Source: Phoronis australis (taxonomy: Eukaryota > Phoronida > Phoronidae). From it: 64,000 nt of DNA. The first letter of the stretch is position 1; every line of letters begins with the position of its first letter. The position numbers and the translations under genes are program-made. The stretch lies in NCBI GenBank assembly GCA_002633005.1, contig NMRA01000213.1, positions 426,996-490,995 on the forward strand, in the 5' to 3' direction. Below the pieces are notes generated by a model. It did no database searches. It saw only the letters and a program-made list of their open reading frames with translations, and was not told the origin of the DNA. Shown here piece by piece: positions 23,580 to 34,503 of this stretch.

Positions 23580-24920
23580 CAACTACGTGCTATAAAATGT
23601 AACAATTTCGTAAAATGTAACAACTGTTACATTTCACGTCATTGTTACAATTTATGTTGCTAAGCCTTTCCTGTTGTTACGCAGGCGACAAATGTACCAC
23701 TGTTACATTTTACGAAACCAACCTCTTATTGAAAATGATAAAATCACGAACAAGAGGTATACATGTATGACACGGCAGGGGGGTACTGGAGTATCTTTGG
23801 GCGAGGGGTGCCGCCCGAAAAACTCGAATGCCTACATGTACCCGTTTAGAGAGTGGGCTCAGACAAAAACGTGAGATTAATTTGCGCAAAAATTCACATT
23901 TTCGCACAGATTTGTTCCGGAAATTCACGAAAGGTGTCTTTTAGATATAATTTTGTCGAAAATGGCACCATTTTGGAGAGTATTTTTTCTGTGAAAAAAG
24001 CACCTTTCTTGTCGGTACTTTTCGTATACCTCTTCTATAGGAATGCATTCCGGGCTGACACGACATGATATTACATAGGCGGCGCACCACAGGAGGATGG
24101 GGGGAGGAACTATAGCTTCCACTTTCTTCAGTGCTGCGCCGCACATGGTCCATAGGCGGGGCACTACCGGGGCTGAGGGGGCTTTAGCGCCCCCACATTT
24201 CCAGTGCTGCGCCGCCCATTATTTTGCTACCTATTATCATTTTTATTTGTATTACATTACTATTACTAATACTACTGCTGTTACTACATTAACTACTTTT
24301 ACTTCTATTACTCGTTTTCGTTATAGTAGTAATATTATTGTTATTAATATTTTAAATTTATTTAACGAGGACACAACACATGTTTTTTGGAAAGTGCTAA
24401 TACATCATGGTCCTCAAAGATTTTAAAATCATCTCATTCATAATTCAATGTTTTCATCGGACTTTCCATAGTGTATAGCGAGTGCTGCTCCTATGTTCAG
24501 CCTTAACGACACTGTGAGGAAAGTCTTGACAGCTGTGGATACACATTAGGCATACTTTTAGGAAACGAGGAGGTTGACATTTAAAATCTTGTTTAGACGT
24601 GCACCAATTTCAAAAATTGATTGTTTGTGAAGTATCGGAAAACACTTTATTGTTTGTAAATATAACTATATCTATTTGTAGTTTGCCTAGAAAAACTGAA
24701 TTCAGTCAGCAATATTTTACTCTCGACTTACATCTAGACGTGAGGATACCCACCGTGTAATCATTTTTGTCTCTTGTTGAATACACTCCTTTTCAAAGAA
24801 CTAGGGATCGTTCCACTACGATGTGTAAGTTAAAAAATTGCATTAAGTTGAACTCTGGAGGTAGACATTTTTTGAGAACTAACGACTAGTAGGCTGCGGT
24901 CGCTGGGTCATTAGAATAGG
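23580..24920. repeat. Long dispersed repeat, right copy of an inverted pair
   Basis: Reverse-complement partner of 15110-16385, with the same block order read backwards. At its outer edge (23585-23715) it carries GTAACA/TGTTAC fold-back words around 'TTTCGTAAAATGTAACA'. A GC-rich inserted stretch at about 24080-24215 (GGCGGCGCACCAC and CAGTGCTGCGCCGC words) is absent from the left copy. Confidence 0.8.
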
Positions 24921-25904
24921 TGTTTATGGACAAACAAAACACGCAACAATTTTATCTAGAACGGGGCCCAATATTCTTAGAGAAAAACATAGTGATTTAA
25001 CAGAGTTTCCTTATCTGGCACCTCATGAGATACGTGACTTCATGTCCATTAATAATAGAATGCCCAATCTTTGTCTTTATTTATATGTACTTTGAACTAA
25101 CAAACATTGACCAAATAGCAATTTTAATAGAAAAAGAAAGTGCGTGGTTTTGTAGTCCAAAAGGCCGACAGTCAGCTGCTTTTGAACTATTGCCCTTTAA
25201 ATTATCGACCTAGACCTGGTTTGAGCAAAATGATCACGCAATTTCAGAGTGCAAAATGTTTTCTATTTCCCCAGCTAGGTATTTCATTTTTACATATACA
25301 CGTCACGGTTTGATCTGTTGCTACCAAAACCGTTTTCATTCGTAACTCCTTGTATGTGGAGCAGGGCAATTACTGCATTAGCGATGACTTCAAGGCACTA
25401 AAACTCTGGGAGAAATATACCAACCTATCGTGGACTAAAACTGGTGTTTTTTCTATTAAATTGGCTTTCGAAATGGAATTCGCCATGAAATTTTTTGTTA
25501 TTGTCGTTTGTTCGCGAAGAACTGCGATAAATATTAGCCAAATACATGTAGGATGTTACTGTTGTGCGTATCAAGGGAATTGTATTTACTGTAATGTCAG
25601 AGACACAATTGGTTTATGACCTGTGAGTGTCAACAAAAGATTGAGAGAAGCTTTAACAGTAAAAAATTGTTACTTGATCCTGGAAACACCTTTCGTGGGG
25701 AGTTGAAACTGTGCGTGTACATTTTTGACCATACCATAAAACTACTCATGTTAAAAACATGGAAAGCAAACAGGGACACATCTATAAATTTGACCTGGTA
25801 CATTTGATAGAATTTCATTCAAACAATCCGAGAAAGAAAGCGTTAAGTGTGTGAACGGTTTTCTTCCGTCTGATAAATATCATGCAAAGTCATGAAAGAT
25901 TACA
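24921..25904. other. Gap segment without recognised features
   Basis: AT-rich. One 89-codon open frame at 25350-25619 without recognisable domain or splice context. Confidence 0.5.
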
Positions 25905-26065
25905 TCGCTTTCGTAAAATTTAACAATGGTACATTTCTCGCATGTGCATTCGACGTAAATTATATCAATCACATCAAATGTAACAACTTGTTAAATTTTA
26001 AGAGAAGCCTACATGTAGCAACGTTAAATGTAACGAATATGTTACATTTTACGTCATACCAGTAC
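25905..26065. repeat. Fold-back repeat built on TTTCGTAAAAT / ATTTTACG
   Basis: Starts TTTCGTAAAATTTAACAATG and ends GTTACATTTTACGTC, so its ends are inverted. The inner words GCATGTGCATTCGAC recur at about 16278. Related to the edges of the two long repeat copies. No coding content; a MITE-like sequence. Confidence 0.55.
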
Positions 26066-28049
26066 TATCCTATTATCTCAGCAAGAAAGCATGATGACGT
26101 ATTCAAGTGCATGTGCTAGTAAATGTATTATTCACGTTCTGTCTTCAACAAAAGCGGTCGTGTAAAAATCCGGATTTGTGAAATTCCAAATAGCCTGGTT
26201 TTCGCGTTCTCAATACCCATGATGTCATGTTGTGACTGAGTGGTCATCGGTTCAGGAGTCACTACTGTCCATTGTGCTAAAACCAGAACGTGCTAACAAC
26301 GGATCCGTGCCTCCCACCGTATAACGGGTAAAATCAAAACGCGGAATTATTGAACTAGGTAACGTTACAGGCCTAGCTTTCTGGCTGACAACGGCGAGTA
26401 TCACGAAAACTATCTATTCCAACAACTTCCAAAAATCTTAAGCGTTCCCTTTTAAATACACGGTTACCTTGAAAAAATGTAGTTTTTGGTACCGCAGAGG
26501 CGATCGGCCATAACGTGTAAACCAGGATCACTCCATTTGATGCAATTAGAATATCCGGATATCAAAATTAATCACTTAATTATTGATAAGTTTTGTTGTT
26601 TTCGCCAAGACAGTCGAAATGTAAAGCATGAATAATTCATGTGGGCAGAGTTGAGCTTTAAACAATTTTAAATTAATTAATACACGTATAGGAATAAAAT
26701 ATCGTGAGAACGCTGAACGTCAGACTCGCCATAACCACAGGGGACCTTAGCTTCTGATCGTCATCAATACACTATATATACATGTAAAACAAAATGTTCT
26801 GACAATCGAGACTAGAAATTCCACTGGTGGTTCACTTCAGCCGTCCTTATCAAACACAAATCGCGATAAATTTCCGCAAAACAGATTTAACAAAACATGT
26901 TGAATTGTTGTTTATCCTGATAGCACTTACTTACACTGTACTGCTTCAACGAGTTCGCAACAAATTCGCCATCAAATCACAAAAGTCTTCCCAAAAGATC
27001 GACGCATCGCTTCATCTGTTAAAGGAGAATGCCACCCAAACAACAATCTATTTTGTATCAATTTAGATCGAGTAGCTCCATTCTATAACAGCAAGTTCAA
27101 TTGCAGGTGGAGGTGTTGAAATTAACCAATGACGTAATCGGTTAGAACGCAGTCTGTTCAGCCGTTCACAACACGCTTACTGGTGCCAACTTCTCGCTTG
27201 AATGCATCGTTTTACACCAATAAATCATCAAATTTCGATGCAAAACCCTTACAAATACACCGTGTTCTGGAACAAACGTGTTGTTTTATTTGACTGTTGT
27301 GGATTTGTTTCTATTTGAACGTATCGTAGCCTAAAGAGTTTGGTCAAGGAGTGTGGACTCCTAGGTTCGGTAGGCCAATTAACCATGGTCGATCGCGGGA
27401 GTTTGGGTCAATTTGGTGATAAATTAGTCATTCTTCCATGATATACAGATGAGACAAATCTGTGTGTTGTGCTTTTAGACTTGCGATTTTTTCAGTTCTA
27501 AACACACAAAACGCTTGTTATCCCATCCAATGCCTCAGAACGTACCGATCAGGCCCGTCGCGGTCGCCGGGACTGGGCATTATGAACATTAACCAGCTTA
27601 AGTTGGAAACTAAACCTCCAGACAAGAAAAGACTATACTAGTGAGCCAAAGAAATAATGTTCACGTAATTATTTTGGTTAATTAGCCACGAAACTGCATA
27701 TCTACTTAATTGTCTTAGGCCGCGAAGTCAAGTTGCCCTTTTACAGAACGTCACGTCAAAAGTTGTGCAGCAACAATGATGTCTATAATGTATTTGTATA
27801 TCTAAATAAAGATTTCCCTAACATGTGACCATAGCATATAAAAACGAGTTATTGTTTCACAACAGCTTTCTGTCAGCAAACACTGAATCGCGCTCACACG
27901 GCCTCCGGTGCCTGGTCAATTACCTTTATTGCATCTGAAGCCGGTAACGCAGTGGTTTATTCATTGCTGGCTTCTCAAAACATTTGCACTCACAAATACT
28001 TCAAAGGCATTACAAATTGTATCTTATGAGACAGACTTTGCTTCAATTT
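26066..28049. other. Gap segment upstream of the candidate first exon at 28117
   Basis: No gene recognised. It lies directly upstream of a TATA box and would contain any distal control sequence for that exon. A CCAAT-type word is visible at about 27125 (ACCAATGACG), too far from the start to be the proximal element. Confidence 0.45.
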
Positions 28050-28057
28050 TATATAAA
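28050..28057 (+). promoter_or_regulatory. TATA box for the exon at 28117
   Basis: TATATAAA lies 60 bp upstream of an ATG in a strong initiation context (CCAACATGG, A at -3 and G at +4). A start about 30 bp downstream would leave a 5' leader of roughly 30-40 bases. Confidence 0.5.
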
Positions 28058-28116
28058 CATTGCTTGGGGTGAGTATAATTTATTTTGAAACAGAACGCAG
28101 ACTAAAAAACGCCAAC

Positions 28117-28260
28117 ATGGCAACTCGCAATCCCGACTTAGATAGTGCATCCGACGAAGACTTCTCAGGCTATGAGTTCGAACCGAAATACAGTGATCAA
28201 GAAGTACTAGAGAGGCGCCGTGAACATGCACAGGCAAAGGAACGCATGAATAGCTCTTTG
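28117..28260 (+). CDS. First exon of an acidic, charged protein with a GYEFEPKYS motif
   Basis: 48 codons from ATG to a phase-0 donor (TTG^GTAAGC). The peptide is acidic then charged: MATRNPDLDSASDEDF, then SGYEFEPKYSDQEVLERRRE. A short 'Y-x-FEP-x-Y-s' box after an Asp/Glu-rich N-terminus is familiar from invertebrate proteins annotated as P2X7-receptor-like (cytoplasmic-domain) proteins, which are often multicopy. That link rests on one motif. No second exon is certain: an acceptor at 28525 (CTCACAG) opens only a short frame. It could be the start of an independent gene nested in the gap, or a gene fragment. Confidence 0.4.
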
Positions 28261-28679
28261 GTAAGCTGGCATTCGTTAAACTCACTCATTGGTTGTTTCA
28301 TGGGCTCTTGCTGTTAGCAGGGTACTTTTCATTCTTCACTATACCGCGAGCCACTTCCTAAACATTTCGGACTCTCGAGGAAGTCGAAAAAATTATATAC
28401 CCGTTTTCCTCGCAGCTCCATAGTTCGGTCAAGCGGAAAAGATACACCACAATATACATGTAGCGGCATTCACTCTGTAAATAACCCACTGACGTCGCTG
28501 CGTCGTTTCTCACCTTCCTCACAGGTTAACGCGACACCTTTCGGCAAAGTAAGGTCGACCGTACGTGAGGCGCTGTGGATATAGACCGATTAAGACTGTA
28601 AAAAGACTAATTAAATCGGGTGGCATTCTCCTTTAAAGGGGTCACATGAGTTACGATCGGAATTGTCTATTTGCGACGG

Positions 28680-29770
28680 AAGGTCACGACATCAATAGCC
28701 TTACACTTAGCCACTAAGTGGGGGTCAACAATATTTTGGACTTGAAAACCACTTGCCCGGACTTCAAAACCAATCACTGGATTGCAAAACGAAGTGACTG
28801 ATGATCAAACATGTTCTCCGGACTTGGGTGGCGAAAAATACCTCGATTTCATCCAAATACAGGAGGATAGCATCATCTCACCAATAGATACATATACTTA
28901 AGTTCCAAATTTGATGAAAATCCGTTAAGGACCTGTAAAGATACAGAGGTAAATGGAAAAAAAATAAAATGGCCACTAAGAGGCACACTGAAGCACAGAT
29001 CTGTCCGAAAGTCGTGGTCGTCCGTTGTCAACATCTTATAAATACATTTTTTGCTAAGCTTAGTAAAGAGCCTGCAAACGGTTTAGGAGATACAGCTATG
29101 GGCACAAAAAACTGCCATTAGGAGGCACCACAGTAGTTGAAGACGTAGGAAAATTATTGTGGGCCGTCCTCTTCATAGTAAGAACATGCACGCCAATTTT
29201 CGCATTCATTCTTAGGGGGGATGGTTGATAGAAGGGTGGACGCCAACAAACATACTCGAAAACAGTAAAAATGGCCACTAGGTGGCGCAAACTACACAGA
29301 GTCCATACGAACACGAGAGGAGAGCGTTATCTCACTAATATGCCAAATTTTATGAAAATCCGTGGAGCACCTTTGAAGTTACAGAGGTAAAGGTAAAAAA
29401 ATAAACTTGGCACTAGGGTACACACCAGAAATCATATCCGTCCGAAAGTCGTCGTCCATTTTCAACATCATATAAATGCACTTGGTAAAGATCCTACAAA
29501 CGGTTTAGGAAATACAGTCATGAGCGCAAAAAGAAAACAAAACTGCCACTAGAAGGCGCCACAGTAGTCGAAGTCGTCGGAATATCACCGTCAAACGTCC
29601 TCTTCATAGTATGAACATGCAGTCCAATTTTCACAATCATCCTTAGAGCGGTTTGGTTGATAGAGGGTCGTCATTTTACTAATAGATGCCTATTTGCCAA
29701 ATTTTGTGAAAATAGGTTGAGGACCTTTGAAGATAAAAAGGTAAACGTGACCTGTTATTCTTGGACTTCA
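28680..29770. repeat. Repeat block with about 440-bp units carrying CTCF-like words
   Basis: Words such as CCAAATTT(G/T)ATGAAAATCC at about 28905 and 29344, CAAACGGTTTAGGA at 29076 and 29497, and CTCTTCATAGTA at about 29170 and 29610 recur at about 440 bp. Each unit contains CCACTAG-like boxes: 28973-28986, 29115-29128, 29275-29288 (CCACTAGGTGGCGC) and 29546-29559. The same family occurs reversed at 47640-48700. The third unit, starting at about 29631, runs into the 2.2-kb duplication. Confidence 0.75.
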
Positions 29771-31856
29771 TGAGATACATAATTTTCTATTTAACATTTT
29801 GGTATTCTTAGCCAAACAATACATTTACATGTACAAGAAGAGATGACACAAATATATACCTGATGTTCTCAAGTTTGTTACATATACTTATGAGTACTAC
29901 AATGCTGAAAATTAATTGCATATAAACAGTTTGTGTATGAGAGCTTCTCTGCGAAATGTGAAAATTTTATTGTTCACGCTAACTCCACGTAGCAGTTGTT
30001 CACTTCATACGAGATACGAGAATTCTCCCTCCTGAGGTGAGCATGCGTGAATTAATGGATGTACTTGTTTGTTTATTTTTGTGCTTGTTTTTCAACGGTA
30101 AAAATATCTGAAAAAATATGCAATTTCTCTTTCTATTATATTAGAAGATAAAATATAAATCAAAATTATTATTTTATCAATTATTTTCTTTTGTCAGAAA
30201 TAATGTGTGTAGGTATGTACGTGTGTATGTATAATAATCCTTTTGCGTCGTCGCATAAAAACGCATATTAAACGTTATCGTTTACTTCGTCGTTGGCCGT
30301 TTTTGTTCCTTACAACCCACTAATAATGAAACCTAGTTCAAATCCCTCAGTTAAATCACTGTGTTCTAAAGATATAGATGCCCGTTTCATATAAAATAGT
30401 TGCGCGTTTTGTACACATATGTCCGTTACCAGCTATTCTAATGACCCCGTGACCGTAGCGTTACATGTAACAGTGACGACTGAAATTGAATTCTTTACTT
30501 CTCAGTAGTAGGTGAACGTTCTTTCCCTGCACCGGAACTGATTTCAGCTTTTGTTTGCCAGACAACGGTGACATCTGGCAAGTTGTAATATAATCGCGAA
30601 AAAAAGAATTTTTTATAGCTAATGTCAATAGCTAATAATCTCCTTCAGAAATTCTGTTTTTCAGCCAGAAAAACGATAATTCCCCTTTAAATCATCAGCA
30701 AGATATTTGTTAACTAAACACCTTAAAAGTCCGTTGTTCGCATATGATACATGTAACTTTCGCTCTCGTTAGAATGACTTGTACTGCAACGAATCTCGAT
30801 ATACTAACCAGCTGTGACAGTCATCATCAAGTGTGTTGTATAACTTACTGTTTATTTATCGAATTTTGCAAGCCTGTCGGAAGATTCATTGTAAACTGAC
30901 ATTTTCTTTAAAATGATCTGGAAATTGGCTCATCATTCTTTTTCGGAAGACATTTTTCAATTGCAAATTACCATTTTTCCTTATTTTTCCCTATAAGTTG
31001 GCCAACCACAGCCTTTGTACACGTGTTGCCACTGGTCGCTTCAAAACCTTCAGCATTTCGATTTATGTAAAGCACGACTCAAGCTGTGGAATCGGAACCG
31101 GTACGAGTGCACCCCGTCTCCACCGGTAGCGCGGTTGCGGCCTTGTGCAAATAAAGGTTAAGGCCGTCAAGGTTATGTACATACATGTAGAACCCTCAAA
31201 AATATACAGGTATGGTAAATTTCGGAACATCATATTTCAGAAACAGCTGATGGAATTCATATGAAACCTTCAGATAATATGCTTCATACGCTGAAGAATA
31301 AGTTACGAATGTTTCACATTTTCATGAGGTGCTATCAAAAATAGGACTTTGACGAAAAAGCTCCGAAGTTGCACGAAAATGGGATGATAATGTCGAAAGT
31401 TGTAACATCGTTTTTGAGATTCCATCTTGGACATTTGCATCGAACAAAACGTCATCATGATTTTGATACCATTGTTTTGCTACAGCCTTCGTTTTTGCTG
31501 AAATTTATTTAAAAGATAGGACCTCGTGACACAATAAATGTTGGGTTGGCATAAAACGACAATTCAAATTCTACAGGCTCCAGGGGAGGATCCAGGATTT
31601 TGAGTTAGGAGGGGCCAGGGCAGAGTATTAGCCAGGGTTTTGGCCGTCAGACATTCGCACCCACGAACTGCCAAATGGAATCTGGGAGAATTTTAAGAGT
31701 CCTTGGCCCCCCTCTAAATCCGCCACTGGGTTCTCCGCGCTTCCAGAAAATATATATTTTTACCGAGTCGTTAAATTTCCTAGTTTTGTAGATATTTAGC
31801 TTATTGAACAGTCGATAGCGTCCTACGTTTCTTTCCTGGATTTCCATCACAACCAG
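29631..31856 (+). repeat. 2.2-kb direct duplication, copy 1
   Basis: Near-identical to 32257-34503 from TCACAATCATCCTTAGAGCG to CCATCACAACCAG. It ends exactly at a single N (31857). Non-coding, with a MITE near its right end and a tRNA-like box (reverse complement CGGTTCCGATTCC) at about 31093-31105. Confidence 0.93.
31581..31728. mobile_element. hAT-like MITE copy 3
   Basis: Ends CAGGGGAGGATCCAGGAT and (reversed) CAGTGGCGGATTTAGAGG. 148 bp, no coding capacity. Duplicated with its surroundings at 34228. Confidence 0.75.
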
Positions 31857-31861
31857 NTTTT

Positions 31862-32140
31862 TTTTCACTACCAACCGCCGTGGAGTATTTGTTACTGTTT
31901 CTTTGAAGGGAGATATTGTTGGGCAGTTTCTAAGATACGTTTTCTTGCCGCCCTCAAAATGAGCGCTGCACACTTTATGCTACGAAGTCGGAAAGAATTC
32001 ACGAAGTCGGCCTTTGCTACCAGCTCTACCGATGTCTCTGACCCATGTTTAACGCAGTTCTTGATCCTTGGGAAACAGGTAGTAACTAAATTTTTTATTT
32101 CGCTAACTGGTATTATAGCATGCCAGGCACACAACACGTA
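31862..32140 (-). pseudogene. THAP zinc-finger domain pseudogene
   Basis: Read on the minus strand from about 32135, the frame gives VVCLACYNTS, stop, RNKKFSYYLFPKDQELR, stop, TWVRDIGRAGSKGRLREFF, PTS, stop, then HKVCSAHFEGGKKTYLRNC and PTISP. This is a THAP (C2CH) domain in correct order: the C-x2-C pair, the 'yyLFPKD' strand, the conserved Trp, the C-S-A-H-F zinc ligands and the terminal proline box. Three in-frame stops show it is dead. THAP domains occur in host DNA-binding proteins and in P-element-type transposases; the remainder of the gene is absent. It sits in the 400-bp spacer between the two 2.2-kb copies. Confidence 0.82.
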
Positions 32141-32256
32141 TAACCTCCCTGTGGCCGGTTCGCCCCCACGCTTGCCGACGTACTTGTTTACCGGCTTAAC
32201 CACAATGCAACATTCGGACCCATTTCCAATATGGCGGCGTTGCAACTCCGCTATTA

Positions 32257-34503
32257 TCACAATCATCCTTAGAGCGGTTTGGTTGATAGAGGGTCTATAT
32301 GCCAAATTTTGTGAAAATACGTTGAGGACCTTTGAAGATACAAAGGTAAACGTAACGTGTTATTCTTGGACTTCATGAGATACATAATTTTCTATTTAAC
32401 ATTTTGGTATTCTTAGCCAAACAATACACTTACATGTACAAGGAGAGATGACACAAATATATACCTGATGTTCTCAAGTTTGTTACATATACTTATGAGT
32501 ACTACAATGCTGAAAATTAATTGCATATAAAAAGTTTGTGTATGAGAGCTTCTCTGCGAAATGTGAAAATTTTATTGTTCTCGCTAACTCCACGTAGCAG
32601 TTGTTCACTTTTTACGAGATACGAGAATGCTCCCTCCTGAGGGGAGCATGCGTGAATGAATGGATGTACTTGTTTGTTTATTTTTGTGCTTGTTTTTCAA
32701 CGGTAAAAATATCTGAAAAAATATGCAATTTCTTTTTCTATTATATTAGAAGATAAAATATAAATCAAAATTATTATTTTATCAATTATTTTCTTTAGTC
32801 AGAAATAATGTGTGTAGGTATGTACGTGTGTATGTATAATAATCCTTTTGCGTCGTCGCATAAAAACGCATATTAAACGTTATCGTTGACTTCGTCGTTG
32901 GCCGTTTTTGTTCCTTACAACCCACTAATAATTAAACCTAGTTCAAATCCCTCAGTTAAATCACTGTGTTCTAAAGATATAGGTGCCCGTTCCATATAAA
33001 ATAGTTGCGCGTTTTGTACACATATGTCCGTTACCAGCTATTCTAATGACCCCGTGACCGTAGCCTTACATGTAACAGTGACGACTGGAATTGAATTCTT
33101 TACTTCTCAGTAGTAGGTGAACGTTCTTTCAAGGAGCTTAACTCAAGACTTAAGTAGCAATGTTTTATGTGCACCGGAACTGATTTCAGCTTTTGTTTGC
33201 CACACAACGGTGACATCTGGCAACTTGTAATATGATCGCGAAAAAAGAGAATTTTTTATAGCTAATGTCAACAGCTAATAATCTCCTTCAAAAATTCTGT
33301 TTTTCAGCCAGAAAAACGATAATTCCCCTTTAAATCATCAGCAAGATATTTTTAACTAAACACCTTAAAAGTCCGTTGTTCGCATATGATACATGTAAAT
33401 TTCGCTCGCGCTAGAATGACTTGTATTGCAACGAATCTCGATAAACTAACCAGCTGTGACAGTCATCATCAAGTCTGTTATATAACTTACTGTTTATTTA
33501 TCGAATTTTGCAAGCCTGTCGGAAAAGTCATTGTAAACTGACATTTTCTTTAAAATGATCTGGAAATTGGCTCATCATTCTTTTTCCGAAGATATTTTTC
33601 AATTGCAAATTACCATTTTTCCTTATTTTTCCCTATAAGTTGGCCAACCACAGCATTTGTACACGTGTTGCCACTGGTCGCTTCAAAACCTTCAGCAGTT
33701 CGACTTATGTAAAACACGACTCAAGCTGTGGAATCGAAACCGGTACGAGTGCACCCCGTCTCCACCGGTAGCGCGGTTGCGGCCTTGTGCAAATAAAGAT
33801 TAAGGCCGTCAAGGTTATGTACATGTAGGACCCTCAAAAATAAACAGGTATGGTAAATTTCGGAACATCATATTTCAGAAACAGCTGATGGAATTCATAT
33901 GAAACCTTCAGATAATATGCTTCATACGCTGAGGGATAAGTTTCGAATGTTTCACATTTTCATGAGGTGCTATCAAAAATAGGACTTTGATGATTTTGAC
34001 GAAAAAGCTCCGAAGTTGCACGAAAATGGGATGATAATGTCGAAAGTTGTAACATCGTTTTTGAGATTCCATCTTGGACATTTGCATCGAACAAAACGTC
34101 ATCATGATTTTGATACCATTGTTTTGCTACAGCCTTCGTTTTTGCTGAAATTAATTTAAAAGATAGGACCTCGTGACACAATAAATGTTGGGTTGGCATA
34201 AAATCACAATTCAAATTCTACAGGCTCCAGGGGAGGATTCAGGATTTTGAGTTAGGAGGGGCCAGGGCAGAGTATTAGCCGTTTTGGCCGTCAGACATTC
34301 GCACCCACGAACTGCCAAATGGAATCTGGGAGAATTTTAGGAGGCCTTGGCCCCCGTCTAAATCCGCCACTGGGTTCTCCGCTGCCAGAAAATATATATT
34401 TTTACCGAGTCGTTAAATTTTCTAGTTTTGTAGATATTTAGCTTATTGAACAGCCTTGTCGATAGCGTCCTACGTTTCTTTCCTGGATTTCCATCACAAC
34501 CAG
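32257..34503 (+). repeat. 2.2-kb direct duplication, copy 2
   Basis: Second copy of 29631-31856. It differs by point changes and small indels, for example a 43-bp or so insertion at about 33130 (AAGGAGCTTAACTCAAGACT...) and a 12-bp insertion near 33985. It continues past the copy end into unique sequence. Confidence 0.93.
34228..34372. mobile_element. hAT-like MITE copy 4 (duplicate of copy 3)
   Basis: Same ends as the element at 31581, carried inside the second 2.2-kb copy. A few internal bases are missing relative to copy 3. Confidence 0.75.

Noticed and set aside
31892-32305. 137-codon minus-strand open frame over the THAP region
   Set aside because: It is out of frame with the THAP residues, which carry stops in their own frame. 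The open frame is a shadow.
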